Source: MSPOR6 sp964652195
GTDB taxonomy: Bacteria > Poribacteria > WGA-4E > WGA-3G
NCBI GenBank assembly: GCA_964652195.1
Contig: CAZZBB010000070.1
Location: forward strand, 67,792 to 131,791
DNA length: 64,000 bases
Reading direction: 5' to 3'
The first letter of the stretch is position 1; every line of letters begins with the position of its first letter. The notes beneath the pieces are model-generated. The model ran no database searches. It had not been told where the DNA came from and saw only the letters and a program-made list of their open reading frames with translations. The translations under genes and the position numbers were made by a program. Shown piece after piece: positions 17,059 through 24,672 of this stretch.

Positions 17059-18855
17059 CTATAGGTATGTTCCCCCTTTACTCACTCTTACATCAGGCTT
17101 CTTGCGTGATTCTGGTTCATTTATAAGCGCACGAATATTGACTATTTTTTCACCTTTTCTGCCAGATATCTTTGCCCAGTCATCAGGGTTGGTTGTATTT
17201 GGCAGATCTTCATTCTCACGATACTCTTCACGTATTGCAGACTTCAAGTCCTCAAGAGACAATCCTTTTTCTTTCCCCTCAGAACTAATAAGACGTTTTA
17301 TAGCTGTTTTTTTGGCACGAGACACTATATTCTTAATCATTGCACCACTAACAAAATCTTTAAAGAAGAGTGTTTCTCTTTCTCCTCGTGTGTATGTAAC
17401 TTCAATAAATCTGTTATCTTCAGTGGTTGCATACATCTCATCAACAGCTTGATCGATTAGGTTGGCAGAAACCTTGTGTAGATCCCCATCAAATTTTTCT
17501 AATTCAACATTTGCAAATGGTAATTCAGGTGTTAAATAGATTCTGAAAATATCTTTTGCACCATCCATATTTGGTCGATCAATTTTGATTTTGATATCAA
17601 GTCTTCCTGGTCTGAGAACTGCTGGATCAAGAAGATCCTGACGATTACTTGCTCCTATTACAATAACATCTCTTAGGTTGTCAACTCCATCTATTTCTGC
17701 AAGGAATTGAGGTACAAGTGTTGATTCCATATCAGATGAGATACCCATACCACGCGACCGAAATAGAGAATCCATTTCATCAAAGAAGATGACAACAGGA
17801 AACCCTTCTCTGGATTTTTCACGTGCTTTTTCAAAAACCTCTCGTATTTTTCTTTCTGTTTCACCAACATATTTATTCAACAGTTCTGGACCCTTGATAT
17901 TGATGAAATATCCTTTTATATCATCTCTATTAGACTGTTTCCGTATTCGTTCTGCGAGACTATTTGCCACTGCCCGTGCTATTAGTGTTTTTCCACATCC
18001 TGGTGGTCCATAAAGTAACACACCCTTGGGTGGTGTAAGATCAAATTCCTTATATTCATCTGGATATAAATACGGCATCTCTATGGCGTCCCGTATTGCC
18101 TCTATCTGGGTGTCTAATCCACCAATATCGGTGTAACCAATATCTGGCACCTCTTCAAGTAGTAAGTCCTTAAGTTCTCTTTGTGGTAACTTTTCAAGAA
18201 GCATCCCACTCGAGTGATTTAATAATACACTATCCCCAGTTTTCAAAGGTTCATCTTTTAGCGCTGCGGACATGCGTACAACTTGTTCTTCATCTGTTCT
18301 TAGACTTACAATTGCTCTATCAGATTCCAACACTTCTTTGATTTTTACTACATCACCATGTTTTTCAGGTGTCTTAATAGCTACCACATTTAAACTACTA
18401 TTAACTATAACTTCTTGTCCAGAGTGTAATTCCTCTACCTTAATAGTTGGATCAAGGTTAACACGCCACTTCTTTCCACCAATATCAATATCAGCAGTAT
18501 TATCTTCATTAGCAGTTAAGAATATACCATAATTATTGGGGGGTTCGCTTAACTGTTTTACCTTCTCTTTAAGCAATTCAAGTTTTTCTTTTGCTTCTTG
18601 TAGTGTAGTGGTAAGTTTGCGATTTCGACGGTGTGCTTGCATCAGTTCCCGTGTCATATCATACAAACGGGCATCTACATCCTCATCAGGAGCTGAACGA
18701 AGTTGTCGTCTAAGATCGGACACTTCATTCTGTAGCATTTCAATCTGCCAATTAAGTTCACTGACATTTTGAGTTTTATCATCGTTTATGGATGATGTAT
18801 CCTCAACGTCTTGATCTTTGGGGAATTCAAATGAGGTTTCTGTTTTGCTTGCCAT
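17059..18855 (-). CDS. arc: proteasome-activating AAA+ ATPase (ARC/Mpa)
   Basis: Hexameric unfoldase that binds pupylated proteins and feeds them into the 20S core. In 598 aa: N-terminal coiled coil (about 32-105) for Pup capture, tandem OB-fold region (about 106-225), and AAA+ domain with Walker A GPPGCGKT (283-290) and Walker B VVIFFDE (354-360). It ends in Thr-Tyr-Leu after two Gly; the penultimate Tyr matches the C-terminal docking motif of Mpa (family knowledge). First gene of the Pup-proteasome operon, with a near-consensus promoter about 78 bp upstream. Confidence 0.95.
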   Translation of the reverse strand: MASKTETSFEFPKDQDVEDTSSINDDKTQNVSELNWQIEMLQNEVSDLRRQLRSAPDEDVDARLYDMTRELMQAHRRNRKLTTTLQEAKEKLELLKEKVKQLSEPPNNYGIFLTANEDNTADIDIGGKKWRVNLDPTIKVEELHSGQEVIVNSSLNVVAIKTPEKHGDVVKIKEVLESDRAIVSLRTDEEQVVRMSAALKDEPLKTGDSVLLNHSSGMLLEKLPQRELKDLLLEEVPDIGYTDIGGLDTQIEAIRDAIEMPYLYPDEYKEFDLTPPKGVLLYGPPGCGKTLIARAVANSLAERIRKQSNRDDIKGYFINIKGPELLNKYVGETERKIREVFEKAREKSREGFPVVIFFDEMDSLFRSRGMGISSDMESTLVPQFLAEIDGVDNLRDVIVIGASNRQDLLDPAVLRPGRLDIKIKIDRPNMDGAKDIFRIYLTPELPFANVELEKFDGDLHKVSANLIDQAVDEMYATTEDNRFIEVTYTRGERETLFFKDFVSGAMIKNIVSRAKKTAIKRLISSEGKEKGLSLEDLKSAIREEYRENEDLPNTTNPDDWAKISGRKGEKIVNIRALINEPESRKKPDVRVSKGGTYL

Positions 18856-18932
18856 AGGAAGGTTTACTCCCTTTACATTGAAAGTAATTTTTAATGAAGA
18901 ATAATATTTATCGTATTATCCAATGTGTGAAT

Positions 18933-18961
18933 AGTATATCACTGAAAGTGAAATACATCAA
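18933..18961 (-). promoter_or_regulatory. sigma70-type promoter of the proteasome operon
   Basis: Minus strand TTGATG - 17 bp - TATACT, giving a predicted 5' leader of about 70 nt before arc. Spacing is exact and the -10 differs from consensus at one position. Confidence 0.7.
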
Positions 18962-19048
18962 GAAAAATCAATCAATGGAATAGAACTTAATCTATCGAAT
19001 AAAACTGACACCTATATTTTTCATTTACATGTCCGTTTCATGAATCTT

Positions 19049-20194
19049 CTAATTATCTTCATCGTCATTATCATTAGAATCTTCAAATTCTGTCGCAATC
19101 TCATCTATGGATTCAATACCGGGAATTTTACCAATACCAGAATCTGTTGAGATAGATGTAAGGTTTTCTCTAATTTTCTGATCAAGTTCTGCAGTTATCT
19201 CTGGATTTTCTTCAAGATATGTCTTTGCGCTATTTCTACCTTGACCAATCCGTTCATTATTATACGAAAACCAAGATCCTCTTTTTTCTACCATACCAGC
19301 TTCAACAGCAATATCCAATAAATTCCCTTCTTTGGAGATGCCTTTTCCAAATGTCACATCAAATTCAGCTTCTTTAAATGGTGGAGCCACTTTGTTTTTC
19401 ACCACTTTAGTAGTTACTCTGGTACCCAATACATCTGTACCTTCTTTTATTTGTTGTCCACGGCGTATTTCTAATCTTACGGATGCATGAAACTTGAGTG
19501 CCAGACCACCTGGTGTGGTGTCAGGATTACCAAACATAAGACCTATTTTTTGACGTATCTGATTGGTAAAAATCACACATGTTTTAGATTTATTCGTTAC
19601 ACCAGACAGTTTTCTTAATGCTTTAGACATTAATCTTGGTAGTAATCCTACATGTGCGTCACCCATTTCCCCTTCAACTTCTGCCTGAGGAGTTAATGCA
19701 GCAACTGAATCAACTACAACCACATCAATTGCACCACTTCGTATTAGGGTTTCTACAATTTCAAGTGCTTGTTCACCCGCATCTGGCTGTGATATAAGTA
19801 AGTTCTCAAGATTTACACCTATACTCCGTGCATAGCTTGTATCTAATGCGTGTTCAACATCTATAAAAGCTGCAATTCCACCCATTTTCTGTGCTTCTGA
19901 CACAATGTGAAGTGCTAATGTTGTTTTACCTGTACCTTCATGACCAAATACTTCAATGATTCTGCCTCTTGGTACACCCCCAACACCTAATGCTATATCA
20001 AGTGAAAGTGCTCCGGTTGGTATCACCTCAACTGGAACGACTTCATTGTCAGTAAAACGCATAATTGCACCTTTACCATAGGCGCGTTCTACCTGAGAAA
20101 TTGCATCATCAACAGCTTTCTTTTTCTCTTTATCGTTTTTTTCCTCTTCAGGATCTTTTTCCTGCTCATTTTTCTTTATATCATCTTTAGCCAT
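19049..20194 (-). CDS. recA: recombinase RecA
   Basis: ATP-dependent strand-exchange protein for homologous recombination and SOS induction. The ATG at 20194 (MAKDDIKKNEQEK) has AGGAGA about 9 nt upstream and avoids overlap with thpR, so I use it and not the more upstream frame start. 381 aa with an acidic/basic N-terminal extension (about 25 charged residues) before the core (ERAYGKGAIMRF). Walker A reads GHEGTGKT where most RecA have GPESSGKT. VVVDSVAAL and TNQIRQKIGLMFGNPDTTPGG are typical. Last gene of the lolA-pgsA-thpR-recA unit. No LexA box was recognised. Confidence 0.96.
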   Translation of the reverse strand: MAKDDIKKNEQEKDPEEEKNDKEKKKAVDDAISQVERAYGKGAIMRFTDNEVVPVEVIPTGALSLDIALGVGGVPRGRIIEVFGHEGTGKTTLALHIVSEAQKMGGIAAFIDVEHALDTSYARSIGVNLENLLISQPDAGEQALEIVETLIRSGAIDVVVVDSVAALTPQAEVEGEMGDAHVGLLPRLMSKALRKLSGVTNKSKTCVIFTNQIRQKIGLMFGNPDTTPGGLALKFHASVRLEIRRGQQIKEGTDVLGTRVTTKVVKNKVAPPFKEAEFDVTFGKGISKEGNLLDIAVEAGMVEKRGSWFSYNNERIGQGRNSAKTYLEENPEITAELDQKIRENLTSISTDSGIGKIPGIESIDEIATEFEDSNDNDDEDN

Positions 20195-20207
20195 AATAAA
20201 ATATCTC

Positions 20208-20780
20208 CTAACACAATTTAAAAGTATTGATTGGTGTATAGATTGCACCTTTTGGATGTAATTCGCTTTTTACCAAGACAAATTCATCAATCATAAATCC
20301 TGAATTTGTAAGAGTTTCAAATTTGTTGAATAATTCGGAACCATTCTGTATATTCACCTGTTTCTTGAACCTCGCGAGTGTAAGATGAGGGTGGAAACGA
20401 GTATCAATAGGATAGTGTAAATCTTCCAGATTTTTGTTAATGGATTCAGACAATGCTGTAATCTTAGGTTTCCCCTTGTTAAGACCAAGCCACAGAACTC
20501 GTGGACGTTTCCAATCGGGAAATACTCCTAATCCTCCAATTTCTATATTAAATTGTCCACTCTTTACTGCGATTCTACTTAAAACATCTTTGATTCTTGT
20601 TATTTGATCTTGTTCAACATTTCCTAAGAATTTCAATGTTAGATGATGATTACCCGATTTTGTCCACGTAGCTCCTGGTATCTTATCTTGTAGTGTTCTC
20701 TGAATTTCCAATATTATGTTCTGAATCTTCTTAGGAATTTCTATTGCTATAAAACACCTTATAGAATCAGGTTTTCTCAC
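20208..20780 (-). CDS. thpR: RNA 2',3'-cyclic phosphodiesterase
   Basis: 2H phosphoesterase that opens 2',3'-cyclic phosphate ends in RNA (ThpR/LigT). The two catalytic HxTL motifs are visible: HHLTLKFLG and HPHLTLARF, about 80 residues apart as expected. The family start RCFIAIEIP is near the N-terminus. I prefer the GTG at 20780 with GGAG six nt upstream over the TTG at 20792. It is commonly next to recA or cinA in other bacteria; here it is 13 bp upstream of recA. Confidence 0.92.
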   Translation of the reverse strand: MRKPDSIRCFIAIEIPKKIQNIILEIQRTLQDKIPGATWTKSGNHHLTLKFLGNVEQDQITRIKDVLSRIAVKSGQFNIEIGGLGVFPDWKRPRVLWLGLNKGKPKITALSESINKNLEDLHYPIDTRFHPHLTLARFKKQVNIQNGSELFNKFETLTNSGFMIDEFVLVKSELHPKGAIYTPINTFKLC

Positions 20781-20801
20781 ATTTAACTCCAAAAAGAGAG
20801 A

Positions 20802-21401
20802 CTATTCACTATGTTTAGCAGTTAAAGATCTACTATTACCTATAATAATCTCTAAACCAGAAGCAACAGTTAATAACAATGGGATCAACATAAGGAAGAA
20901 TATTGGCCCATATTGTTGTACTACAATATGAGATTCAGGCATAAGCCATAATAAAACTAAACTTACAGAAATTACTATTACTTGTGATGTAGTCTTATAT
21001 TTTCCCCATCGATTTGCAGAAATCACCTCTCCATGTCTTGCAACAACGATTGTTCTGAACAAGGTTATTATGACCTCACGACCCAGTATGATAATTACCA
21101 TCCATATAGGAATTAGGGTTTCATTTTCAAGAAAATACTCATGTTGATAAAGGTATAGACTAATTAAAGCTGCACCGATAAGAATCTTATCAACCACTGA
21201 ATCCATGAAACTTCCAAAACTTGTTACACCTTGTTTTCTTGCTACTTTACCATCAAGATAATCCGTAAATGATGCAAGACCAAAAATGATACCTGCAAGT
21301 AATATCATATCTATATGAAAAAAATAAATGAAAGGAATAGTCAGTATTAGTCGTGAAAAAGTAAGTATATTTGCTAATGGAAAATATGAGCGAAAAATCA
21401 T
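20802..21401 (-). CDS. pgsA: CDP-diacylglycerol-glycerol-3-phosphate 3-phosphatidyltransferase
   Basis: Membrane enzyme making phosphatidylglycerol-phosphate from CDP-diacylglycerol and glycerol-3-phosphate. The CDP-alcohol phosphatidyltransferase motif is complete: TDYLDGKVARKQGVTSFGSF followed by MDSVVDK (D..DG..AR........G...D...D). Several hydrophobic helices; about 199 aa. The N-terminus NILTFSRLIL matches the family when translation begins at the ATG at 21401; an in-frame TTG at 21425 would overlap lolA. Related CDP-alcohol transferases share the motif, so the exact product is assigned mainly by size and context. Confidence 0.85.
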   Translation of the reverse strand: MIFRSYFPLANILTFSRLILTIPFIYFFHIDMILLAGIIFGLASFTDYLDGKVARKQGVTSFGSFMDSVVDKILIGAALISLYLYQHEYFLENETLIPIWMVIIILGREVIITLFRTIVVARHGEVISANRWGKYKTTSQVIVISVSLVLLWLMPESHIVVQQYGPIFFLMLIPLLLTVASGLEIIIGNSRSLTAKHSE

Positions 21402-21408
21402 AAACCTA

Positions 21409-22125
21409 TTAATTAGAAAGATCAATTACCTCAGCGTTTTTTGGCGTTACAAACTTGAAGATACCAGCAGGTAATTTCTTATCACGTTCAATATTAGTCA
21501 TTTTGAAAATAACACTACGTCGACTGCCATCATCAAATTCATTGATATACCCGAATTGTACAGGTAACCAATCGTCTTTTTTTAGCCATATTTCAAGTAT
21601 TTCTTTATTTGAAGAATCCTGTTGTATATTTTCATTTTGTTCTGATATTAGCCTTTTTGGAATGAGTTGTATTAAGTAGATACCAATTGGGTTCACATCC
21701 TCATCAGGAACTAATTTCATTGTGAATTTTTTGGAAATATCCTCAAGAGATGCACCAGCACCCGGCAGGAGTTCACGCCTGCTTGGATCATTCCATCGCA
21801 TCTTATTAACTTGATTGAGTAAGGGCACGTGAGACCAAGCATACAATCCATCAATTACAATGGTCTTAGTAATTTTCTTATCGTCATTCTTTGATACATA
21901 TTCTTTTCGAAGTAAATTAGGTTTAGCAAAAACAAAACGTCCGTATGTAACACTCTTTCTATTTCTGTATAACGTGGTTTCTTCAAATGTAGCAGAATAA
22001 TTTTCAGATTTCTTATAGGCAGATTGAAAATTCGTAAATATCTCTTCGACAGTAAGAGTATATCCGTATGGTACAATCAATAAATATGATAGAATTATAA
22101 GAGAATTTAAATACTGACGAATCAC
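21409..22125 (-). CDS. LolA-like outer membrane lipoprotein carrier
   Basis: Periplasmic carrier-type protein (238 aa) with an N-terminal signal peptide (hydrophobic stretch about residues 7-22 ending in PYGYT). LolA/LolB-fold features: an amphipathic N-terminal helix (VEEIFTNFQSAYKKSENYSA), then FAKPNLLRKEYV, and late IFKFVTPKNAEVIDL. Known LolA moves lipoproteins from the inner to the outer membrane, which suggests this organism has an outer membrane. The start is GTG with TAGGAG upstream. First gene of the unit behind a near-perfect promoter. Confidence 0.8.
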   Translation of the reverse strand: MIRQYLNSLIILSYLLIVPYGYTLTVEEIFTNFQSAYKKSENYSATFEETTLYRNRKSVTYGRFVFAKPNLLRKEYVSKNDDKKITKTIVIDGLYAWSHVPLLNQVNKMRWNDPSRRELLPGAGASLEDISKKFTMKLVPDEDVNPIGIYLIQLIPKRLISEQNENIQQDSSNKEILEIWLKKDDWLPVQFGYINEFDDGSRRSVIFKMTNIERDKKLPAGIFKFVTPKNAEVIDLSN

Positions 22126-22162
22126 AATAACACTCCTATTATCGGTAATTTACATTTGATAA

Positions 22163-22191
22163 AGTATAACATAGCAGGATTGCAGTGTCAA
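22163..22191 (-). promoter_or_regulatory. strong sigma70-type promoter of lolA-pgsA-thpR-recA
   Basis: Minus strand TTGACA - 17 bp - TATACT: a perfect -35 and a five-of-six -10. It predicts a leader of about 30 nt before the GTG start of the lolA-like gene. Confidence 0.8.
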
Positions 22192-22386
22192 AGAATTTCA
22201 GCATTATACATGGGTATATGTTTTGTATCATTTAGTATGATATTGCTTTCAAATTCATAGAATATACATCTTGAACAAGTGTAACATGTGTAGGGATTAA
22301 GAATTAATTTTGTAAGAATGATGGTACTTCTGCATAAGAAATATCAGTTTTATAGATAAATGTATGAACCGTTTCATTGCTTTTTA

Positions 22387-22415
22387 TTGACTTCTAAAAA
22401 TCGATCTTGTAGAAT
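22387..22415 (+). promoter_or_regulatory. sigma70-type promoter upstream of PhyH gene
   Basis: TTGACT - 17 bp - TAGAAT on the plus strand. It predicts a leader of about 118 nt for the dioxygenase gene at 22540. Confidence 0.65.
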
Positions 22416-22539
22416 ACGTGGTATCTTGTATAACAATATCATCCAAGATCTAATTTCTCAATCCAAGTTCAAATGCTCTACATAATAAGTTTGATTTAAC
22501 CTAAAATCAATTTCATATAACCTGCCATAGAGGTATAGA

Positions 22540-23352
22540 GTGTCATTTCAATTTCATGATAATATGGTGAATGAATATCTATCACAAGGGTATTTAATCC
22601 TTCGGGGTATTGTTCCTCCATCTTTACTCACAGATTTACGTACTGAAGCAGAGAAAGCACGTAACCTTGCCCACAAACTTAACGGACCTCAAACACAACG
22701 TATTCAACCACTCTCAAATTATGGCGATGAACTGAACCTGAAACCATTCTACGATTATACAGAACTTCCAGAACTTAAAGATGCAATACAAAAATTGCTC
22801 GGAGATGACTATACTCACGGTCATGTAGATATTATGGGTTTATTGGTTGAACCTTTGGAACATCCATGGCATATTGGTTGGCATCGTGATGGTGTTGTTG
22901 AAGTTCCTCTTGAAGCAAGAGATGAACAGGTCGTAGCAAAGTTAGCAGAAGTCTGGTATGACCTAAGACACTTCAATCAGGTAAATTGTGCAATTTATTC
23001 GGATTCTTGTACATGGTTTGTTCCAGGTAGTCATCTACGTCAATGGGATATGCCGGGAGAAGAACAATCTACAAAAGATCCAAAGTTGCGAAAACCGCAG
23101 GAAGGTCAGTCAAATGTGGAAGCTGAAAGATATAATTTAGAACATTGTCAGCAGTTTCCTGGGGCAGTTCAGGTACACCTTACGCCTGGAGACTTTATGA
23201 TTTATAGGAATCTTGCATGGCATACTGGGAACTATATCACTTATCAACCACGTGCTACAATACACGATGTTGTAAGGTATGAAGGTAAAAAAGATTGGAC
23301 AGATTGGCAACAAACTAAATTGGATGCTGTAAAACGATGGAAAAATGAATAA
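22540..23352 (+). CDS. phytanoyl-CoA dioxygenase (PhyH) family protein
   Basis: Fe(II)/2-oxoglutarate-dependent oxygenase-like protein (270 aa). The metal triad is visible: H-x-D in GWHRDGVVEV and the distal His in AWHTGN, with the 2-oxoglutarate-binding Arg in QPRATIHD. Substrate unknown; the family hydroxylates lipids, osmolytes and natural products and is greatly expanded in Poribacteria (general knowledge). Starts at GTG with AGAGGT just upstream; the next in-frame ATG (22564) lacks a Shine-Dalgarno. Not close in sequence to the PhyH proteins at 53098 and 63024. Confidence 0.88.
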   Translation: MSFQFHDNMVNEYLSQGYLILRGIVPPSLLTDLRTEAEKARNLAHKLNGPQTQRIQPLSNYGDELNLKPFYDYTELPELKDAIQKLLGDDYTHGHVDIMGLLVEPLEHPWHIGWHRDGVVEVPLEARDEQVVAKLAEVWYDLRHFNQVNCAIYSDSCTWFVPGSHLRQWDMPGEEQSTKDPKLRKPQEGQSNVEAERYNLEHCQQFPGAVQVHLTPGDFMIYRNLAWHTGNYITYQPRATIHDVVRYEGKKDWTDWQQTKLDAVKRWKNE

Positions 23353-23402
23353 AATTTCGTACTCTTAGTTGGTATTACTAAGTAATATTTGAGGATATTT
23401 TT

Positions 23403-23507
23403 ATGTCTATCGGTTTATTTGAAATTGGAGTATTGTTCTTTGCTGCTATTTTTATAGTAGGAATTATATTAACGATAATTCTCTTTATCAATCCCAAAGA
23501 TAGTTGA
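23403..23507 (+). CDS. tiny membrane peptide (34 aa)
   Basis: A 34-residue reading frame with GAGGA about 9 nt before the ATG. One transmembrane helix (FEIGVLFFAAIFIVGIILTI) and a short polar tail (NPKDS). No recognised family. It lies between the PhyH gene and a second tiny membrane peptide, in the same direction. Confidence 0.5.
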   Translation: MSIGLFEIGVLFFAAIFIVGIILTIILFINPKDS

Positions 23508-23595
23508 GTTGAAAATATTTATTAACATTTATATCTGATCAACTCATATTCAATCTTGATGATACATTATATATTTTTTACTGGAGGAAAGATCG

Positions 23596-23691
23596 ATGAT
23601 TGCAATTGGTGGTCCGGAATTGGTTATTCTTGGTGGGATTTTATTAGGCGTCATATTATTAGTGATTGTTATTATGAAGAAAAAGACATAG
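23596..23691 (+). CDS. tiny membrane peptide (31 aa)
   Basis: A 31-residue reading frame with a very good ribosome-binding site (GGAGGAAAGATCG-ATG). A short N-terminus with GGPELVIL, a single hydrophobic helix, and a KKKT tail that predicts N-out/C-in topology. The N-terminus resembles the start of TatA-type helices (GxPEL), but the amphipathic helix is missing, so this is no more than a hint. Confidence 0.55.
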   Translation: MIAIGGPELVILGGILLGVILLVIVIMKKKT

Positions 23692-23750
23692 GATGAAACA
23701 CAAGCCTAAATTATCGCATAATTATATTCAATTTGAAGAGATAATAATCC

Positions 23751-24557
23751 ATGAGTGAGAAATTTACAATAAAACATCCTGGAGAAATACTTGATCATCC
23801 ATTTCCTCCTACCCGTCCTGAGATTAAGATTGTTGAAAGTAAACATACCATCACAGAAGTTGATTGTCAGGAGTTGCAATGGTGGTTTATGATTCCCCGT
23901 ATGGGTGAACGGTATATGTGGGCAGAATACGACGGTGAAACACATAAATTAGATGCTGTTACGGAAATGATTCCCATTGCAAACGCATACATCAGGGATA
24001 CTGAATGTGTAGAGATCCAATTTAATGAATGGTTAGCAAAAGAGTGGCCTCAATCTCCAGATTTAATGTATGTTGCCATTGATGATAATCACACAAGATG
24101 GGTTGCAGTTGTTAATACTATTGATGGAAAAAGGATATATAATACAATTGGAGATGAATGGTTTGAAGACCAATGGGGTGGTCCTTGTAATCGACATATA
24201 TTTGACGATGGACGATATGAACTTCAACCAGATGGTTCATACAAAATCACTGATGGGAGCGGTTTAGGTGCAGGAACATATGATGTTACAATTGGTGATA
24301 ACACATTTCATTGTCTTCGAGTCATAGACCCTGATATAGAAGCGGAACATGGTGGAGAAATGTGTGAAGTTTATTTGAACGAGGATGGTCGCACAGTGTT
24401 TTTTAGACGCTATGATGGCCGTTTCCTTCGTGGACATGATCTTGTAGAAAAATTCCCAAATAATCTTCAGATGATTATTGACGATATCGTTTATGTTCAT
24501 AGTAATTGTACGGGATGGTATCACGACACATTTACATTAACCTCACTTGGACTTTAA
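23751..24557 (+). CDS. hypothetical protein
   Basis: 268-aa soluble protein with no family I recognise. No signal peptide. Rich in aromatic and acidic residues (LQWWFMIPRMGERYMWAEYD, WFEDQWGGPC) with a beta-rich pattern. The C-terminal half contains many His, Asp and Cys residues (CLRVIDPD, EHGGEMCEVYL, HDTFTL). It could be a small-molecule-binding or enzyme-like beta protein, but no catalytic motif is identifiable. The start ATG has only a weak Shine-Dalgarno. Confidence 0.7.
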   Translation: MSEKFTIKHPGEILDHPFPPTRPEIKIVESKHTITEVDCQELQWWFMIPRMGERYMWAEYDGETHKLDAVTEMIPIANAYIRDTECVEIQFNEWLAKEWPQSPDLMYVAIDDNHTRWVAVVNTIDGKRIYNTIGDEWFEDQWGGPCNRHIFDDGRYELQPDGSYKITDGSGLGAGTYDVTIGDNTFHCLRVIDPDIEAEHGGEMCEVYLNEDGRTVFFRRYDGRFLRGHDLVEKFPNNLQMIIDDIVYVHSNCTGWYHDTFTLTSLGL

Positions 24558-24672
24558 TCAATCCATACAAGCTGCATTCAATTTATCGTTACAATAGAAA
24601 AATATAGTTCCTCAAAAATAAAGAAATGATTACCATAGATAGTCTAACACTGTCTACATAAAGAGGTAGATT

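Larger units (their letters stand above)
22126..22539. other. divergent intergenic region with two promoters
   Basis: A 414-bp AT-rich spacer between the divergently transcribed lolA-like and PhyH genes. Apart from the two promoters listed separately, I see no gene, hairpin or repeat. Confidence 0.6.
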
